DNA from: Pseudomonas thermotolerans DSM 14292
GTDB taxonomy: Bacteria; Pseudomonadota; Gammaproteobacteria; Pseudomonadales; Pseudomonadaceae
Length of the DNA: 64,000 nt
Assembly: GCF_000364625.1 (NCBI RefSeq)
Contig: NZ_KB822601.1
Coordinates: 62,001 to 126,000, forward strand
Reading direction: 5' to 3'
The notes beneath the pieces were generated by a model, which was not told where the DNA came from, did not search any database, and saw only the letters and a program-made list of their open reading frames with translations. Below, piece by piece: positions 52,507 to 62,055 of the stretch. The position numbers and the translations under genes were made by a program. The first letter of the stretch is position 1; every line of letters begins with the position of its first letter.

Positions 52507-52974
52507 CTACTTGTGATAGGGGTGCCCGGACAGCAGGGTCCAGGCGCGATAGATCTGCTCGCCCACCAGGATGCGCACCAGCGGGTGCGGCAGGGTCAGC
52601 GGCGACAGCGACCAGCGCTGCTCGCTGCGCGCGCAGACCTCCGGGGCCAGACCCTCGGGGCCGCCGACCATCAGGTTGACGTTGCGCGCCTCCAAGCGCC
52701 AGCGCTCCAGCTCCTTGGCCAGCTGCTCGGTGCTCCACGACCTGCCGGTCACCTCCAGGGTCACCACCTTCTCGCCGGGCTGCACCTTGGCCAGCATGGC
52801 CTCGCCCTCCTGGCGGATCAGCCGTGCCACGTCGGCGTTCTTGCCCCGGGTGTGCAGGGGGATCTCCACCAGCTCCAGGGGCAGCTCCGGGGGCAGGCGC
52901 TTGACGTACTCCTGCCAGCCTTCCTCGACCCAGCGCGGCATCCGCGAGCCGACGGCGATCAGACGCAGGCGCAA
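52507..52974 (-). CDS. rlmH: 23S rRNA (pseudouridine1915-N3)-methyltransferase
   Basis: SPOUT methyltransferase, 155 residues, acting on 70S ribosomes. Family motifs are [47 protein letters not shown] and the C-terminus [20 protein letters not shown]. It lies between rsfS and mrdA, as in E. coli. Confidence 0.97.
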   Translation of the reverse strand: MRLRLIAVGSRMPRWVEEGWQEYVKRLPPELPLELVEIPLHTRGKNADVARLIRQEGEAMLAKVQPGEKVVTLEVTGRSWSTEQLAKELERWRLEARNVNLMVGGPEGLAPEVCARSEQRWSLSPLTLPHPLVRILVGEQIYRAWTLLSGHPYHK

Positions 52975-52977
52975 GGC

Positions 52978-53328
52978 TTACTCCTGGTGCTGGGCCCGGC
53001 TCTGCTCGGCGCCGCGCCACAGGCGCTCGAGGTCGTAGAACTGGCGGGTCGGCACCTGCATGACGTGGACCACCACGTCGCCCAGGTCGAGCAGCGCCCA
53101 TTCGCCACCGTCCAGGCCCTCGTGGCCGAGCGGGCGCACGCCGTGCTCCTTGATCTTCTCCAGGACGTTCTCGGCCAACGCCTTGACGTGGCGGCTGGAG
53201 GTGCCGCTGGCGATCACCATGTAATCGGTGACGCTGGTTTTCTCGCGGACATCGATGGTGGTGATGTCCTGGCCCTTGAGGTCTTCCAGGGCGGCGATGA
53301 CCACCTTGACCAGTTCTTCGTTCTGCAT
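52978..53328 (-). CDS. rsfS: Ribosomal silencing factor RsfS
   Basis: Binds ribosomal protein uL14 and blocks subunit joining in starvation. The 116-residue protein starts [20 protein letters not shown], with [20 protein letters not shown] and [14 protein letters not shown]. The start at 53328 is chosen because homology begins there. Three bases separate it from rlmH. Confidence 0.96.
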   Translation of the reverse strand: MQNEELVKVVIAALEDLKGQDITTIDVREKTSVTDYMVIASGTSSRHVKALAENVLEKIKEHGVRPLGHEGLDGGEWALLDLGDVVVHVMQVPTRQFYDLERLWRGAEQSRAQHQE

Positions 53329-53342
53329 GAGTACCCTCTGAT

Positions 53343-53984
53343 TCAATTCGGCGCGCGGTACAGACCGTGCGCATGGATATAGGCCAGTACGCTGTCCGGC
53401 ACCAGGTAGCGCACCGAACGCCCCTCGGCCCGCAGGCGGCGTATCTGGGTGGCGGACACCGCCAGCGGCGTCTGCCAGACGAAACCGATCTGCCCGGCAC
53501 TGCCCTCGATGGACAGCGGATCGTTGACAGTGCGCGCGGCGAGCAGGTCGCGCAGTGCCTCCGGCGCCTCGTTGCCGGCGTCCGGACGCTGCAGCACCAG
53601 GATGTGACAGTGCCGCAGCAGCTCTTCCCAACGGTGCCAGCTCGGCAGGCCGCAGAAGGCATCCCAGCCGACAAGCAGGAACAGCTGGACCTCGGAGCCC
53701 AGCTCGGCACGCAGCGACTCCAGGGTGTCGATGGTGTAGGACGGCCGGTCGCGCTTCAGCTCGCGGTCGTCCACCATGAGCGGCGGCACCCCGGCCACCG
53801 CCAGCTCGACCATCGCCAGGCGCTGCTCCGCCGACACCTGCGGCGTGCCGCGGTGCGGCGGGCGGGCGCTGGGGATCAGCCGCAGCTCGTCGAGCCGAAA
53901 CAGCTCGGCGACCTCCAGCGCGGAGCGCAGGTGGCCGATGTGCACGGGATCGAAGGTCCCGCCGAAGATGCCGATGCGCCGCAT
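53343..53984 (-). CDS. nadD: Nicotinate-nucleotide adenylyltransferase
   Basis: Makes deamido-NAD from nicotinate mononucleotide and ATP. The protein is 213 residues with the nucleotidyltransferase signature [18 protein letters not shown] and the C-terminal motif [20 protein letters not shown] (ISSTxIR type). The ATG at 53984 has GGAGCGCC upstream. It lies ten bases after proA. Confidence 0.96.
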   Translation of the reverse strand: MRRIGIFGGTFDPVHIGHLRSALEVAELFRLDELRLIPSARPPHRGTPQVSAEQRLAMVELAVAGVPPLMVDDRELKRDRPSYTIDTLESLRAELGSEVQLFLLVGWDAFCGLPSWHRWEELLRHCHILVLQRPDAGNEAPEALRDLLAARTVNDPLSIEGSAGQIGFVWQTPLAVSATQIRRLRAEGRSVRYLVPDSVLAYIHAHGLYRAPN

Positions 53985-53994
53985 GGCGCTCCGT

Positions 53995-55260
53995 TCAGCC
54001 ACGCACGTGACCGTCGCCGAACACCACGTACTTCTCGCTGGTCAGGCCTTCCAGGCCGACCGGGCCGCGCGCGTGCAGCTTGTCGGTGGAGATGCCGATC
54101 TCCGCGCCTAGGCCGTACTCGAAGCCATCAGCGAAGCGCGTCGAGGCATTGACCATCACCGAGCTGGAGTCCACCTCGGCGAGGAAGCGACGGGCGTCGC
54201 TGAAGTTCTCGGTGACGATGGCGTCGGTGTGCTGCGAGCCATAGGTGTTGATGTGCTCGATGGCCGCGTCCAGCGACTCGACGATGCGAATCGACAGGAT
54301 CGGCGCGTTGTACTCGGTGCGCCAGTCCTCCTCGGTGGCCTCGCGCACGTCGGCGCCCAGCAGGGCGCGGGTGGCCGGGCAGCCCCGCAGCTCCACGCCC
54401 TTCTCGCGGTAGATGGCGGCCAGCGGCGGCAGCACCCGCTCGGCGATGCCGGCGTGGACCAGCAGGGTCTCCATGGTGTTGCACGGCGCGTAGCGCTGGG
54501 TCTTGGCGTTGTCGGCGACGCGGATGGCCTTGTCGAGGTCAGCGGCGACGTCGATGTAGACGTGGCAGATGCCGTCCAGGTGCTTGATCACAGGCACCTT
54601 GGCCTCGCGACTGATGCGCTCGATCAGCCCCTTGCCGCCGCGCGGGACGATCACGTCGACGTACTCCGGCATGCTGATCAGCGCGCCCACCGCGGCGCGG
54701 TCGGTGGTCTCCACCACCTGCACGCTGGCAGCCGGCAGGCCGGCCTCGGCCAGGCCGCGCTGAATGCACGCGGCGATCGCCTGGTTGGAGTGGATGGCCT
54801 CGGAGCCACCGCGCAGGATGGTGGCGTTGCCGGACTTCAGGCACAGGCTGGCGGCATCGATGGTCACGTTCGGGCGCGATTCGTAGATGATCCCGATCAC
54901 CCCCAGCGGCACGCGCATCTTGCCGATCTGGATGCCCGAGGGCACGTAGCGCATGTCGCGGATGGTGCCGATCGGGTCGGGCAGCGCGGCCACCTGGCGC
55001 AGCCCCTCGATCATGTCGTCGATGCGCGCCGGGGTCAGTGCCAGGCGGTCCAGCATGGCGGCGTCCAGGCCGTTGGCGCGGCCGTTGGCGAGGTCTTTCT
55101 CGTTGGCCGCGACCAGCTCGGCGCGGGCGGCGTCCAGCGCCGCGGCGGCGGCCTGCAGGGCACGGTTCTTCTGCGCGGTGGTGGCACGCGCGAGCACCCG
55201 CGAGGCCTCGCGCGCGGCGCGGCCCAGGCGGGTCATGTAGTCGAGCACGGACTCAGTCAT
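53995..55260 (-). CDS. proA: Glutamate-5-semialdehyde dehydrogenase (gamma-glutamyl phosphate reductase)
   Basis: Second step of proline synthesis. The protein is 421 residues with [29 protein letters not shown] binding, [14 protein letters not shown] and the catalytic Cys in [21 protein letters not shown] on the minus strand (55296-55301) lies about 35 bases upstream as the probable -10. First gene of the long leftward block to rlpA. Confidence 0.97.
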   Translation of the reverse strand: MTESVLDYMTRLGRAAREASRVLARATTAQKNRALQAAAAALDAARAELVAANEKDLANGRANGLDAAMLDRLALTPARIDDMIEGLRQVAALPDPIGTIRDMRYVPSGIQIGKMRVPLGVIGIIYESRPNVTIDAASLCLKSGNATILRGGSEAIHSNQAIAACIQRGLAEAGLPAASVQVVETTDRAAVGALISMPEYVDVIVPRGGKGLIERISREAKVPVIKHLDGICHVYIDVAADLDKAIRVADNAKTQRYAPCNTMETLLVHAGIAERVLPPLAAIYREKGVELRGCPATRALLGADVREATEEDWRTEYNAPILSIRIVESLDAAIEHINTYGSQHTDAIVTENFSDARRFLAEVDSSSVMVNASTRFADGFEYGLGAEIGISTDKLHARGPVGLEGLTSEKYVVFGDGHVRG

Positions 55261-55447
55261 GGTCTCGAAGGCCTGACGGTTGGGAAAATTGGCTGATTAT
55301 AGCGAGCCTGCCGCGCCGCGCCCAGCCACGCCTGGCAAGCGGTAGACGAGCCGTTCCGCGCCGTCCGCGGGTAACGGCGCAAGTGCCGGTCGGGCGCCCT
55401 CCCCGCCCGGGACGGTGACACCCGCCACCCCCGCCGCCCGAAGGTTG

Positions 55448-55476
55448 GGTAAACAAAACCGGCCCGGCTGTTTACC
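55448..55476 (+). promoter_or_regulatory. Operator-like dyad upstream of the alpha/beta hydrolase gene
   Basis: GGTAAACA and TGTTTACC form a perfect 8-bp inverted repeat with a 13-base spacer, 63 bases before the hydrolase start. The AT content stands out in very GC-rich DNA. The 278-base proA-hydrolase gap otherwise holds only the proA promoter region. Confidence 0.5.
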
Positions 55477-55538
55477 TTGCCGACACCCCTGATCGCAGCA
55501 CCCTTCGCCGATAACAAGAACACCCGCCGGAGCCTGCC

Positions 55539-56768
55539 ATGCGTTACCGCACCGACTTCCATCCCCGCCGCCTGGCGGAGGCCCCCGACGTCCTGACCCT
55601 CGGCGCCTGGCGGCTGCATTACCTGGCCTTTTCCACCCGCGAGCGCGACGACCGCTGTCCGGTGCTGCTGCTCGGTGGCGCCTTCCAGTGCTTCCGCTCC
55701 TTCGCCGGCGAGGTGCCGGAGCTGCTTGCCGAGCATCCGGTGATCCTACTCGACCTGCCGAGCCAGGGCGGCAACCTGCAGCTGGCTCCGGAGCTGGCGC
55801 TGGAAGAGCTGGCTGACCTGATCGCCGCCTTCGCCGAGGAGCTCGCCCTGCCGCCGTTGATGCCCATCGGTCTGTCCTACGGCTCGGCACTGGCCGCCCT
55901 GTTCGCCATCCGCCATCCGCAGCGCTGCGCCCGTCTGCTGCTTTCCGGAATCACCGTCTTCGGCCGTCCCGGCGCCCGCCTGCTGCTGGAGGAAAGCCTG
56001 GCGCTGCTCGCCGAGGGGCGTCTCGGCGAATTCGCCCAGGGCGCCCTGAACGGCCTGCTCAATCCGCTGCGCCTCGACGACACCGGGGTACCGGAGGCGT
56101 TCCGCAAGGCCCTGCTGCGCCAGCTGCAGCGCCTGGACGCCGTGGAGATCGAACGCTACCGGCAGAACAGCTTGCGCCTGCTGGCCTTCGCCGGCTTCCG
56201 CACCTACCCGCAGTGCCCGACCCTAGTGCTGGCCGGCGAATACGACCACTTCACCCAGCCCTGGGAGCACGCCCAGTTCGCCGCCGCCTGCGCCCGCGCC
56301 GAATGCGTGCTGATCCACGACGCCGACCACCTCGCCCAGTTCGAGCGGCGCGCAGCCTGCGCCGGCCTGTTCCTACCCTTCTTCCGCGACGAGCCGTTGC
56401 CCCCGGCCAGCCCCGGCAGCACCCGCCTGGCGCGCAGCCAGCTGGGGCACCTGGAACGCCGCCAGGAAGTGCGCCGCACGCCGCGCGCGCGGCGGGTCCG
56501 CCTGCACCATCCGCAGGCCGGCGACTGGCTGGTGGAGCTCTTGGAACTGGGCTTCTTCGGCTGCAGGGTGGCCGGCGAGGCTCCCATCGAGCTGCCCGAG
56601 CGCGGCTGGCAGCTGCTCGTCGACGGCCTGCCGCCCCTCAGCCTGCTGCCGCTGCGCCGCGACGCCGAGGGCCTGGCCTGCCTGTTCCCGCATACCGACG
56701 CGACCGCCAGCGCCGCTCTGGCCAAGTGGGTGGCCGCCATGGGGCTGCCGACCGCTGCCTGTGCCTAG
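55539..56768 (+). CDS. Alpha/beta hydrolase (RhlA-like) with an extra C-terminal domain
   Basis: A 409-residue protein. Residues 1-285 form an alpha/beta hydrolase: nucleophile elbow PIGLSYGSALAALFA, acid in LAGEYDHFTQPWE, histidine in DADHLAQFE. The layout resembles RhlA, which makes hydroxyalkanoyloxy lipids, but the substrate is unknown. Residues 300-409 form a second module (RRQEVRRTPRARRVRLHHPQ, then LLELGFFGCRV) with a weak PilZ-like pattern: RRTPR as an RxxxR, but the D/NxSxxG motif is degenerate. GGAG precedes the ATG. Confidence 0.75.
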   Translation: MRYRTDFHPRRLAEAPDVLTLGAWRLHYLAFSTRERDDRCPVLLLGGAFQCFRSFAGEVPELLAEHPVILLDLPSQGGNLQLAPELALEELADLIAAFAEELALPPLMPIGLSYGSALAALFAIRHPQRCARLLLSGITVFGRPGARLLLEESLALLAEGRLGEFAQGALNGLLNPLRLDDTGVPEAFRKALLRQLQRLDAVEIERYRQNSLRLLAFAGFRTYPQCPTLVLAGEYDHFTQPWEHAQFAAACARAECVLIHDADHLAQFERRAACAGLFLPFFRDEPLPPASPGSTRLARSQLGHLERRQEVRRTPRARRVRLHHPQAGDWLVELLELGFFGCRVAGEAPIELPERGWQLLVDGLPPLSLLPLRRDAEGLACLFPHTDATASAALAKWVAAMGLPTAACA

Positions 56769-56812
56769 GTCGGCGCCGCGCGACGAAGAAGACAAAGAAG
56801 ACGAAAGGACGA

Positions 56813-57664
56813 TCAGCAGACCCGCGCTTCGATCACCCGCAGCAGGCTGGGGATCTTCAGGCGCGGCAGCTGGACGCCGGCGCGATCCGGGTCGTGCGCC
56901 GCCACCCGGACGAAACCACAGTCGCGGAAACCGGCGACGATCTCCGCCTCGTCGCGGTAGTGCAGCCAGTAGCCGCCGCGGGTCAGCCGGCCGACCAGAT
57001 CGACGCCCCAACGCAGCTGGCGGTAGCGCGGATGGCTGCGCAGGTCGGGGTACAACTCGGTCAGGTAGATGCCCTGGGTGAAGCCCGCCAGGCAGCCGGC
57101 CAGCCGGCTCCAGAAGTCCTCCACCACCGCCAGCGGGAAGTAGTTGACCAGCCCCTCAGTGATCACCGCCACCGGCTCGCCGTGGTTCAGCCCGGCGAAC
57201 AGCGCGGCCAGGCTGGTCGCGCCGCTCTCGGCGAGGATGTCCATCTCGCGCACCTGGTGGCGCTCATCCTGCCAGCCGGCACGGCTCAGCAGCCGGCGCT
57301 TGCGCGCCGCCATGGCCGGCAGGTCCGCCTCCAGGTAGCGCAGGCGCGGGTAGCGGCGGCAGAAGCGCCGGCCGCGCGGCGACAGGCCGCAGGCGATCTC
57401 CACCACCTGGCACACGCCGTCGTGCTCGATGGCCGCGCGCAGGCGTTCGTCGAGCAGTAGGTGGCGCTGCAGCAGGATGTGCTCCAGGTCCAACCCGGCC
57501 AGCTCGCGCATGCCCCAGGTGAGCGGACTGAGCACGCCGTGGGCGAAGCGCCCGAAGCCGGTGACGAAGTCCGGCTCGGAAAGCCGGTGGCGATACCAGA
57601 CGTAGCCGGTGTAGTGGGCGCTGGGACTGATGTGGGCGCTGTCGGCGCGGGCACGCGAGGACAT
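56813..57664 (-). CDS. Class I SAM methyltransferase of the leucine carboxyl methyltransferase type
   Basis: A 283-residue protein with the SAM motif VVEIACGLSPRGRRFCRRYP, YLEADLPAMAARKRRLL, AVITEGLVNYFPLAVVEDFW and DCGFVRVAAHDPDR, the pattern of PPM1/LCM and polyketide O-methyltransferases. The substrate cannot be inferred. The start at 57664 (MSSRARADSAHISPSAHYTG) is chosen over an upstream extension that would run into the divergent mpg gene. It is convergent with the hydrolase gene. Confidence 0.82.
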   Translation of the reverse strand: MSSRARADSAHISPSAHYTGYVWYRHRLSEPDFVTGFGRFAHGVLSPLTWGMRELAGLDLEHILLQRHLLLDERLRAAIEHDGVCQVVEIACGLSPRGRRFCRRYPRLRYLEADLPAMAARKRRLLSRAGWQDERHQVREMDILAESGATSLAALFAGLNHGEPVAVITEGLVNYFPLAVVEDFWSRLAGCLAGFTQGIYLTELYPDLRSHPRYRQLRWGVDLVGRLTRGGYWLHYRDEAEIVAGFRDCGFVRVAAHDPDRAGVQLPRLKIPSLLRVIEARVC

Positions 57665-57728
57665 GGGCGCAGCTCTTGTTGGTATCATCGCGTCCAGCCT
57701 AAGCCTGCCGAGCCTTCCCCGACAGTCC

Positions 57729-58460
57729 ATGCCGTCCGAACCCAACCTTGGTTTGCCTGCCACTGCCTGCCCGCCCTGGCCGCTCGGCCGTGCCCTGCCC
57801 GACGCCTTCTTCGACCGCGACGCCCAGACCCTGGCCCGCGCGCTGCTCGGCAAGGTGATCCGCCACCGGGTCGGCGACCTCTGGTTGGCGGCCCGGATCA
57901 TCGAGACCGAAGCCTACTACCTGGAGGACAAGGGCAGCCACGCCTCCCTCGGCTACACCGAGAAGCGCCGCGCGCTGTTCGCCGACGGCGGGCACATCTA
58001 TATGTACTATGCGCGCGGCGGCGACTCGCTGAACTTCAGCGCCCACGGCCCGGGCAACGCGGTACTAATCAAGTCCGGCTACCCGTACCTGGACGCCCAT
58101 TCCGGCCCCGCCAGCCTGGCCCTGATGCAGCACCTGAACCCGGATGCGCGCGGCAACCCACGCCCGCCGGAGAAGCTCTGCGCCGGACAGACCCTGCTGT
58201 GCCGCAGCCTCGGCCTGAAGGTGCCGGACTGGGACGCGCAGCGCTTCGACCCCGCGCGGCTGTTCGTCGAGGACGTCGGCGAGCGCCCGGCGCAGATCGT
58301 GCAGACCACCCGTCTGGGCATCCCCCGCGGGCGCGACGAGCACCTGCCATACCGCTTCGTGGACGCCGCCTACGCGCGCTACTGCACCCGTAACCCGCTG
58401 CGCCGCGGCCAGGTCGCCGGGCGCGACTACCTCCTGCTGGACGTGACGAAAGGAAGCTGA
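57729..58460 (+). CDS. DNA-3-methyladenine glycosylase (AAG/Mpg family)
   Basis: Removes alkylated purines in base excision repair. The 243-residue protein has family blocks LARALLGKVIRHRVGDLWLA, IIETEAYYLEDKGSHASLGY (catalytic Glu), HIYMYYARGGDSLNFS and PYRFVDAAYARYCTRNP. The start at 57729 has no close alternative with homology. It is followed three bases later by the DedA-PAP2 gene. With the aidB-like gene this window carries two functions linked to alkylation damage, though far apart. Confidence 0.92.
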   Translation: MPSEPNLGLPATACPPWPLGRALPDAFFDRDAQTLARALLGKVIRHRVGDLWLAARIIETEAYYLEDKGSHASLGYTEKRRALFADGGHIYMYYARGGDSLNFSAHGPGNAVLIKSGYPYLDAHSGPASLALMQHLNPDARGNPRPPEKLCAGQTLLCRSLGLKVPDWDAQRFDPARLFVEDVGERPAQIVQTTRLGIPRGRDEHLPYRFVDAAYARYCTRNPLRRGQVAGRDYLLLDVTKGS

Positions 58461-58463
58461 TCG

Positions 58464-59780
58464 ATGAGCGCATGGCTCGACGCCCTGACCGACTGGCTCA
58501 CCGCCCAGCCGCAGTGGCTGGGGCTGGCCCTGTTCCTGGTGGCCTGCACCGAATGCCTGGCGATCGCCGGGATCCTGGTGCCGGGCACCGTGCTACTGTT
58601 CGCCATCGGCGTGCTGGCCGGCAGCGGTGCCCTGGAGCTCTGGCAGACCCTGCTGCTCGCCTACCTCGGCGGGCTGCTCGGCGACGCCATCTCCTACGCC
58701 GTGGGACGGCGCTTCCACCAGGGCATCCGGCGCCTGCCCGGACTGCGCCACCACCCGGAATGGCTGAGCGGCGCCGAGCTGTACTTCCAGCGCTATGGGG
58801 TGATCAGCCTGCTGGTCGGGCGCTTCATCGGCCCGCTGCGGCCGATGCTGCCGATGGTCGCCGGGATGTTCGACATGCCCCTGGGGCGCTTCATCGGCGT
58901 CTCGCTGATCGCCGGCGCCGGCTGGGCGGTGGCCTACCTGCTGCCCGGCTGGGCCACCGGCGCGGCCATGCGCCTGCCGCTGCCGCCCGGCTTCTGGAGC
59001 GACGCGATGCTGGTGATCGGCGGCCTAGCCGTGGTGGTGGGCCTGAGCGCCCACTTCAGCCTGACCGGGCACCGCTGGGCGACGCCCATGAGCGCGGCCT
59101 TCTGCCTGCTGGGCCTGGCTGCCCTGCTGGTCGGCTGGCCGCACCTGCACGAGCTGGACCAGGGTCTGCTGACCCTGGTGCAGGAGCAGCGCAGCACGCC
59201 CCTCGACCACTACATGGTGCTGCTCACCCGGCTCGGCGACCTGAGCACCCAGCTGGCCGCCGGCGGCCTGCTCTGCACCCTGCTGCTGCTCACCCGGCAG
59301 TGGCGCGCCGGACTGTTCGCAACGGGCGCGCTGCTCGGCACCGCGCTGGCCAACCTGCTGCTGAAGACGCTGCTGGCCCGCAGCCGGCCGGACGTGCTGC
59401 TGCAGCCGCTGGACAGCTTCAGCCTACCCAGCGGACACAGCTCGGCGTCCTTCGCCTTCTTCCTGGTCCTCGGCATCCTCGCCGGCCGCGAGCAGCCGGC
59501 GCGCTGGCGGCTGGCCTGGATGCTGCTGGCCTGCCTACCGGCGCTGGCCATCGCCCTATCGCGGGTCTACCTGGGCGCGCACTGGCCCACCGACATCATC
59601 GCCGGCGCCCTGTTGGCCGCCGGGATCTGCGCCGCCAGCCTCAGCCTGGCGCAGTGGCGCACGCCGCTGGCAGCCCTGGCGCCGCGCATCTGGTGGCTGG
59701 TGCTGCCGGCCTGCCTGGCGCTGCTCGGCGGACTCTCCCTGTGGGCGCTGCCGGAGGCCCTGCAGCGCTACGCCTACTAG
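58464..59780 (+). CDS. DedA (VTT)-PAP2 fusion membrane protein
   Basis: A 438-residue inner-membrane protein. Residues 1-200 are a DedA/VTT domain (ILVPGTVLLFAIGVLAGSG, LGDAISYAVGRRF, GRFIGPLRPMLPMVAGMFDM); DedA proteins flip lipids such as undecaprenyl phosphate. Residues 240-420 are a PAP2 phosphatase with its three motifs: KTLLARSRPD, PSGHSSAS and SRVYLGAHWPTD. The fusion suggests dephosphorylation of a lipid diphosphate coupled to recycling across the membrane. Confidence 0.92.
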   Translation: MSAWLDALTDWLTAQPQWLGLALFLVACTECLAIAGILVPGTVLLFAIGVLAGSGALELWQTLLLAYLGGLLGDAISYAVGRRFHQGIRRLPGLRHHPEWLSGAELYFQRYGVISLLVGRFIGPLRPMLPMVAGMFDMPLGRFIGVSLIAGAGWAVAYLLPGWATGAAMRLPLPPGFWSDAMLVIGGLAVVVGLSAHFSLTGHRWATPMSAAFCLLGLAALLVGWPHLHELDQGLLTLVQEQRSTPLDHYMVLLTRLGDLSTQLAAGGLLCTLLLLTRQWRAGLFATGALLGTALANLLLKTLLARSRPDVLLQPLDSFSLPSGHSSASFAFFLVLGILAGREQPARWRLAWMLLACLPALAIALSRVYLGAHWPTDIIAGALLAAGICAASLSLAQWRTPLAALAPRIWWLVLPACLALLGGLSLWALPEALQRYAY

Positions 59781-59819
59781 AGGGCAGCCGGGGCGTGGCG
59801 GACGCCCCGGTCGGACGGT

Positions 59820-61955
59820 TCAGAAGCTGAAGTCCAGCTTGGTCCACAGGGTGCGGCCCGGTTCCGGGACGGCCGTATCGGCAGGGAAGCCGAAGCCGGC
59901 GTCACCGGCACGGTTGAGGTGCTCGGTGTAGGCCTTGTCGAACAGGTTGTCGACCCCGGCGCTGACCTTCAGGTTGCGACTCAGCCGATAGGCGGCGTTG
60001 ACCGAGAACACCCCGAAGCCGGAGCTCTTGCCGAGGTCCTGGCCGACCACGTTGCCCTTGCCCTCGGCCACCCGATTCTGCGCGGCCACCAGTCGCCACA
60101 GGGCCCCGGCGCTCCAGTCACCCTGCTCGTAGCCAAGCCCCAGGCGCGCCTCCAAGGGCGGCATCTGCGGCAGCGCCTCACCGTCGGAGCTGTTCTTGCC
60201 CCAGGCGTAGGCCAGGGTGGCATCGGTCTTCCAGTGCTCGCCCAGGCGGTAGGCCAGGCCCAGCTCGCCGCCGAAGATACGTGCATCCACGTTCTCCGCC
60301 CGCGAGGTGGAGCCCATCATGCCACGCTGGTAGCTGAACAGGATGTAGTCGCGCACCTGGCCCACGTAGGCCGAGGCCCAGGCCTCCAGGTCGGCACCGG
60401 CGTACTGGATGCCGACGTCCAGCTGGGTGGTCTTCTCTGGCTCGATGGCGTCGAAGGCGTTGGGCGCACCGACCGGCCCACTGCCCGGGGAGAACAGCTC
60501 CCAGTAGTCGGGGAAGCGCTGCACGTGGCCGAGTCCGGCGTACAGGGTGGTCGGCGATTCGGCCAGGTCGTGCTCGTAGCGCAGGAAGCCGCTGGGCAGG
60601 GTGTCGGCGCGGGTCTTGCCGGCGGTAGGGTTGGCCATGCTCATCCGCCCGAGGGTGGCGCGGAAGTCCTTGGCCGAAGCGCGGTCCAGCCGCGCGCCGG
60701 CGATCAGCCGGTCGCGCTCCGCAGCCTGCCAGGTGGCCTCGGCGAACAGCCCGTAGTTGTGCGCCACGGCGTCCTTGTCCCAGGCGAAACGGTCGGCGTC
60801 GGTGTAGACCCCGCTCATCATGTCGTAGCTGGAGGAACGCCTGCGGTGTTCGCTGCGCATGGCATCCACGCCGGTCACCAGACTCAGCTCGCTCCACTTC
60901 CAGGTGGAGGCGAAGCGCCCGCCGAAGGTGCGGCGGTCGACGTTGGTGGCCATCGGCATGGCCATCGACGAGGCTGGATTGGGGCTGCGCAGGCGGAAGT
61001 TGTCCATCACGTGGTCGGCGTAGTTGTAGTAGAGACGCGCCTCCAGCTTGTCCAGCACACCGCCCAGGTTGTTGCGCTCGAAGCGCAGGCCGAGGCTCTC
61101 GCGGAGGAACTGGCTACCGTCCATGCCGCGGCCGGCGTAGCGCGCCTCGCCATCGCCGCGGCCGGCGGTGAGCTCCACCAGGGTGTCGGCATCCGGGGTC
61201 CAGCCCAGGGCGATGTCGCCGTTCCACTTGTTCCAGCGCGACGGCACGCCGTGGCCGTGGCCGTCCTCGTAGTCGTCGGAGCGAGACTGGTTGCCGATCA
61301 CCCGCAGGTAGCCCTGCTCACCGCCGACGGCACCATCCAGTACCTTGTCGAAGCGCCCGTGGGAGCCGGCCAGCAGGCTGCCTCGCAGGCGTCCGCCCAG
61401 TTCGCCGAAGCGCTCCGGCTCGCGCTCGAAGAGCACGGTACCGGCCGAGGCGCCCGGGCCCCAGAGCACCGTCTGCGGGCCCTTGATGACGGTCAGGCGG
61501 TCGTAGGTTTCCGGCGAGATATAGGAGCTGGGGGCGTCCATGCGCCCCGGGCAGGCGCCGAGCATCTGGCCGCCGTTGGCCAGCAGATTGATCCGTGAGC
61601 CGAACATGCCGCGCAGCACCGGGTCGCCGTTGGTGCCGCCATTGCGGATCGCCGCGAAGCCGGGGATGGTCTTCAGGTAGTCCGCCGCGTCGCTGGCCGG
61701 CACCGGTTGGCGGGCGTCCCGCGGGTCGGCCTCGACGGTCAGCGGCGACTGCTGCTGCACTGCGGTGATCACCGTGGGCTCGATCTCGTGGGCCGGGGCG
61801 TGATCGTGGGACTCGGCGGCCGCGCCCCCGGCGAGGCTCAGGCCGAGGAACAGGGCGAAGCCCTGGCGCCAGCGCAGGCGGGCGGCGGACAACGGCAAGG
61901 AAAGGCAAGCCGGACGCACGGCGGCAAGCCGGGCGCAAACGTCGGTGTTGGTCAT
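59820..61955 (-). CDS. oprC: TonB-dependent copper receptor OprC
   Basis: Outer-membrane copper importer/receptor of 711 residues: signal peptide (ending near GGAAA), TonB box-like region (PTVITAV), plug domain (about 75-190: DAADYLKTIPGFAAIRNGGT, then RGMFGSRINLLANGGQM and CPGRMD with its Cys and Met), and a 22-strand barrel ending in Phe (TLWTKLDFSF). Met-rich stretches such as SMAMPMAT fit copper binding. The start at 61955 has GGATCAGAAGAG upstream. It follows a DUF2946 gene, as in other Pseudomonas copper clusters. Confidence 0.92.
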   Translation of the reverse strand: MTNTDVCARLAAVRPACLSLPLSAARLRWRQGFALFLGLSLAGGAAAESHDHAPAHEIEPTVITAVQQQSPLTVEADPRDARQPVPASDAADYLKTIPGFAAIRNGGTNGDPVLRGMFGSRINLLANGGQMLGACPGRMDAPSSYISPETYDRLTVIKGPQTVLWGPGASAGTVLFEREPERFGELGGRLRGSLLAGSHGRFDKVLDGAVGGEQGYLRVIGNQSRSDDYEDGHGHGVPSRWNKWNGDIALGWTPDADTLVELTAGRGDGEARYAGRGMDGSQFLRESLGLRFERNNLGGVLDKLEARLYYNYADHVMDNFRLRSPNPASSMAMPMATNVDRRTFGGRFASTWKWSELSLVTGVDAMRSEHRRRSSSYDMMSGVYTDADRFAWDKDAVAHNYGLFAEATWQAAERDRLIAGARLDRASAKDFRATLGRMSMANPTAGKTRADTLPSGFLRYEHDLAESPTTLYAGLGHVQRFPDYWELFSPGSGPVGAPNAFDAIEPEKTTQLDVGIQYAGADLEAWASAYVGQVRDYILFSYQRGMMGSTSRAENVDARIFGGELGLAYRLGEHWKTDATLAYAWGKNSSDGEALPQMPPLEARLGLGYEQGDWSAGALWRLVAAQNRVAEGKGNVVGQDLGKSSGFGVFSVNAAYRLSRNLKVSAGVDNLFDKAYTEHLNRAGDAGFGFPADTAVPEPGRTLWTKLDFSF

Positions 61956-62055
61956 CTCTTCTGATCCTGGAAACTGATCCAATCGACCCACGCCCGCGCA
62001 GGCGCAGGCGCGCCGGACGCCGGGCGTGGGGTGAAAAACCGTGGGAGGACAGGGA

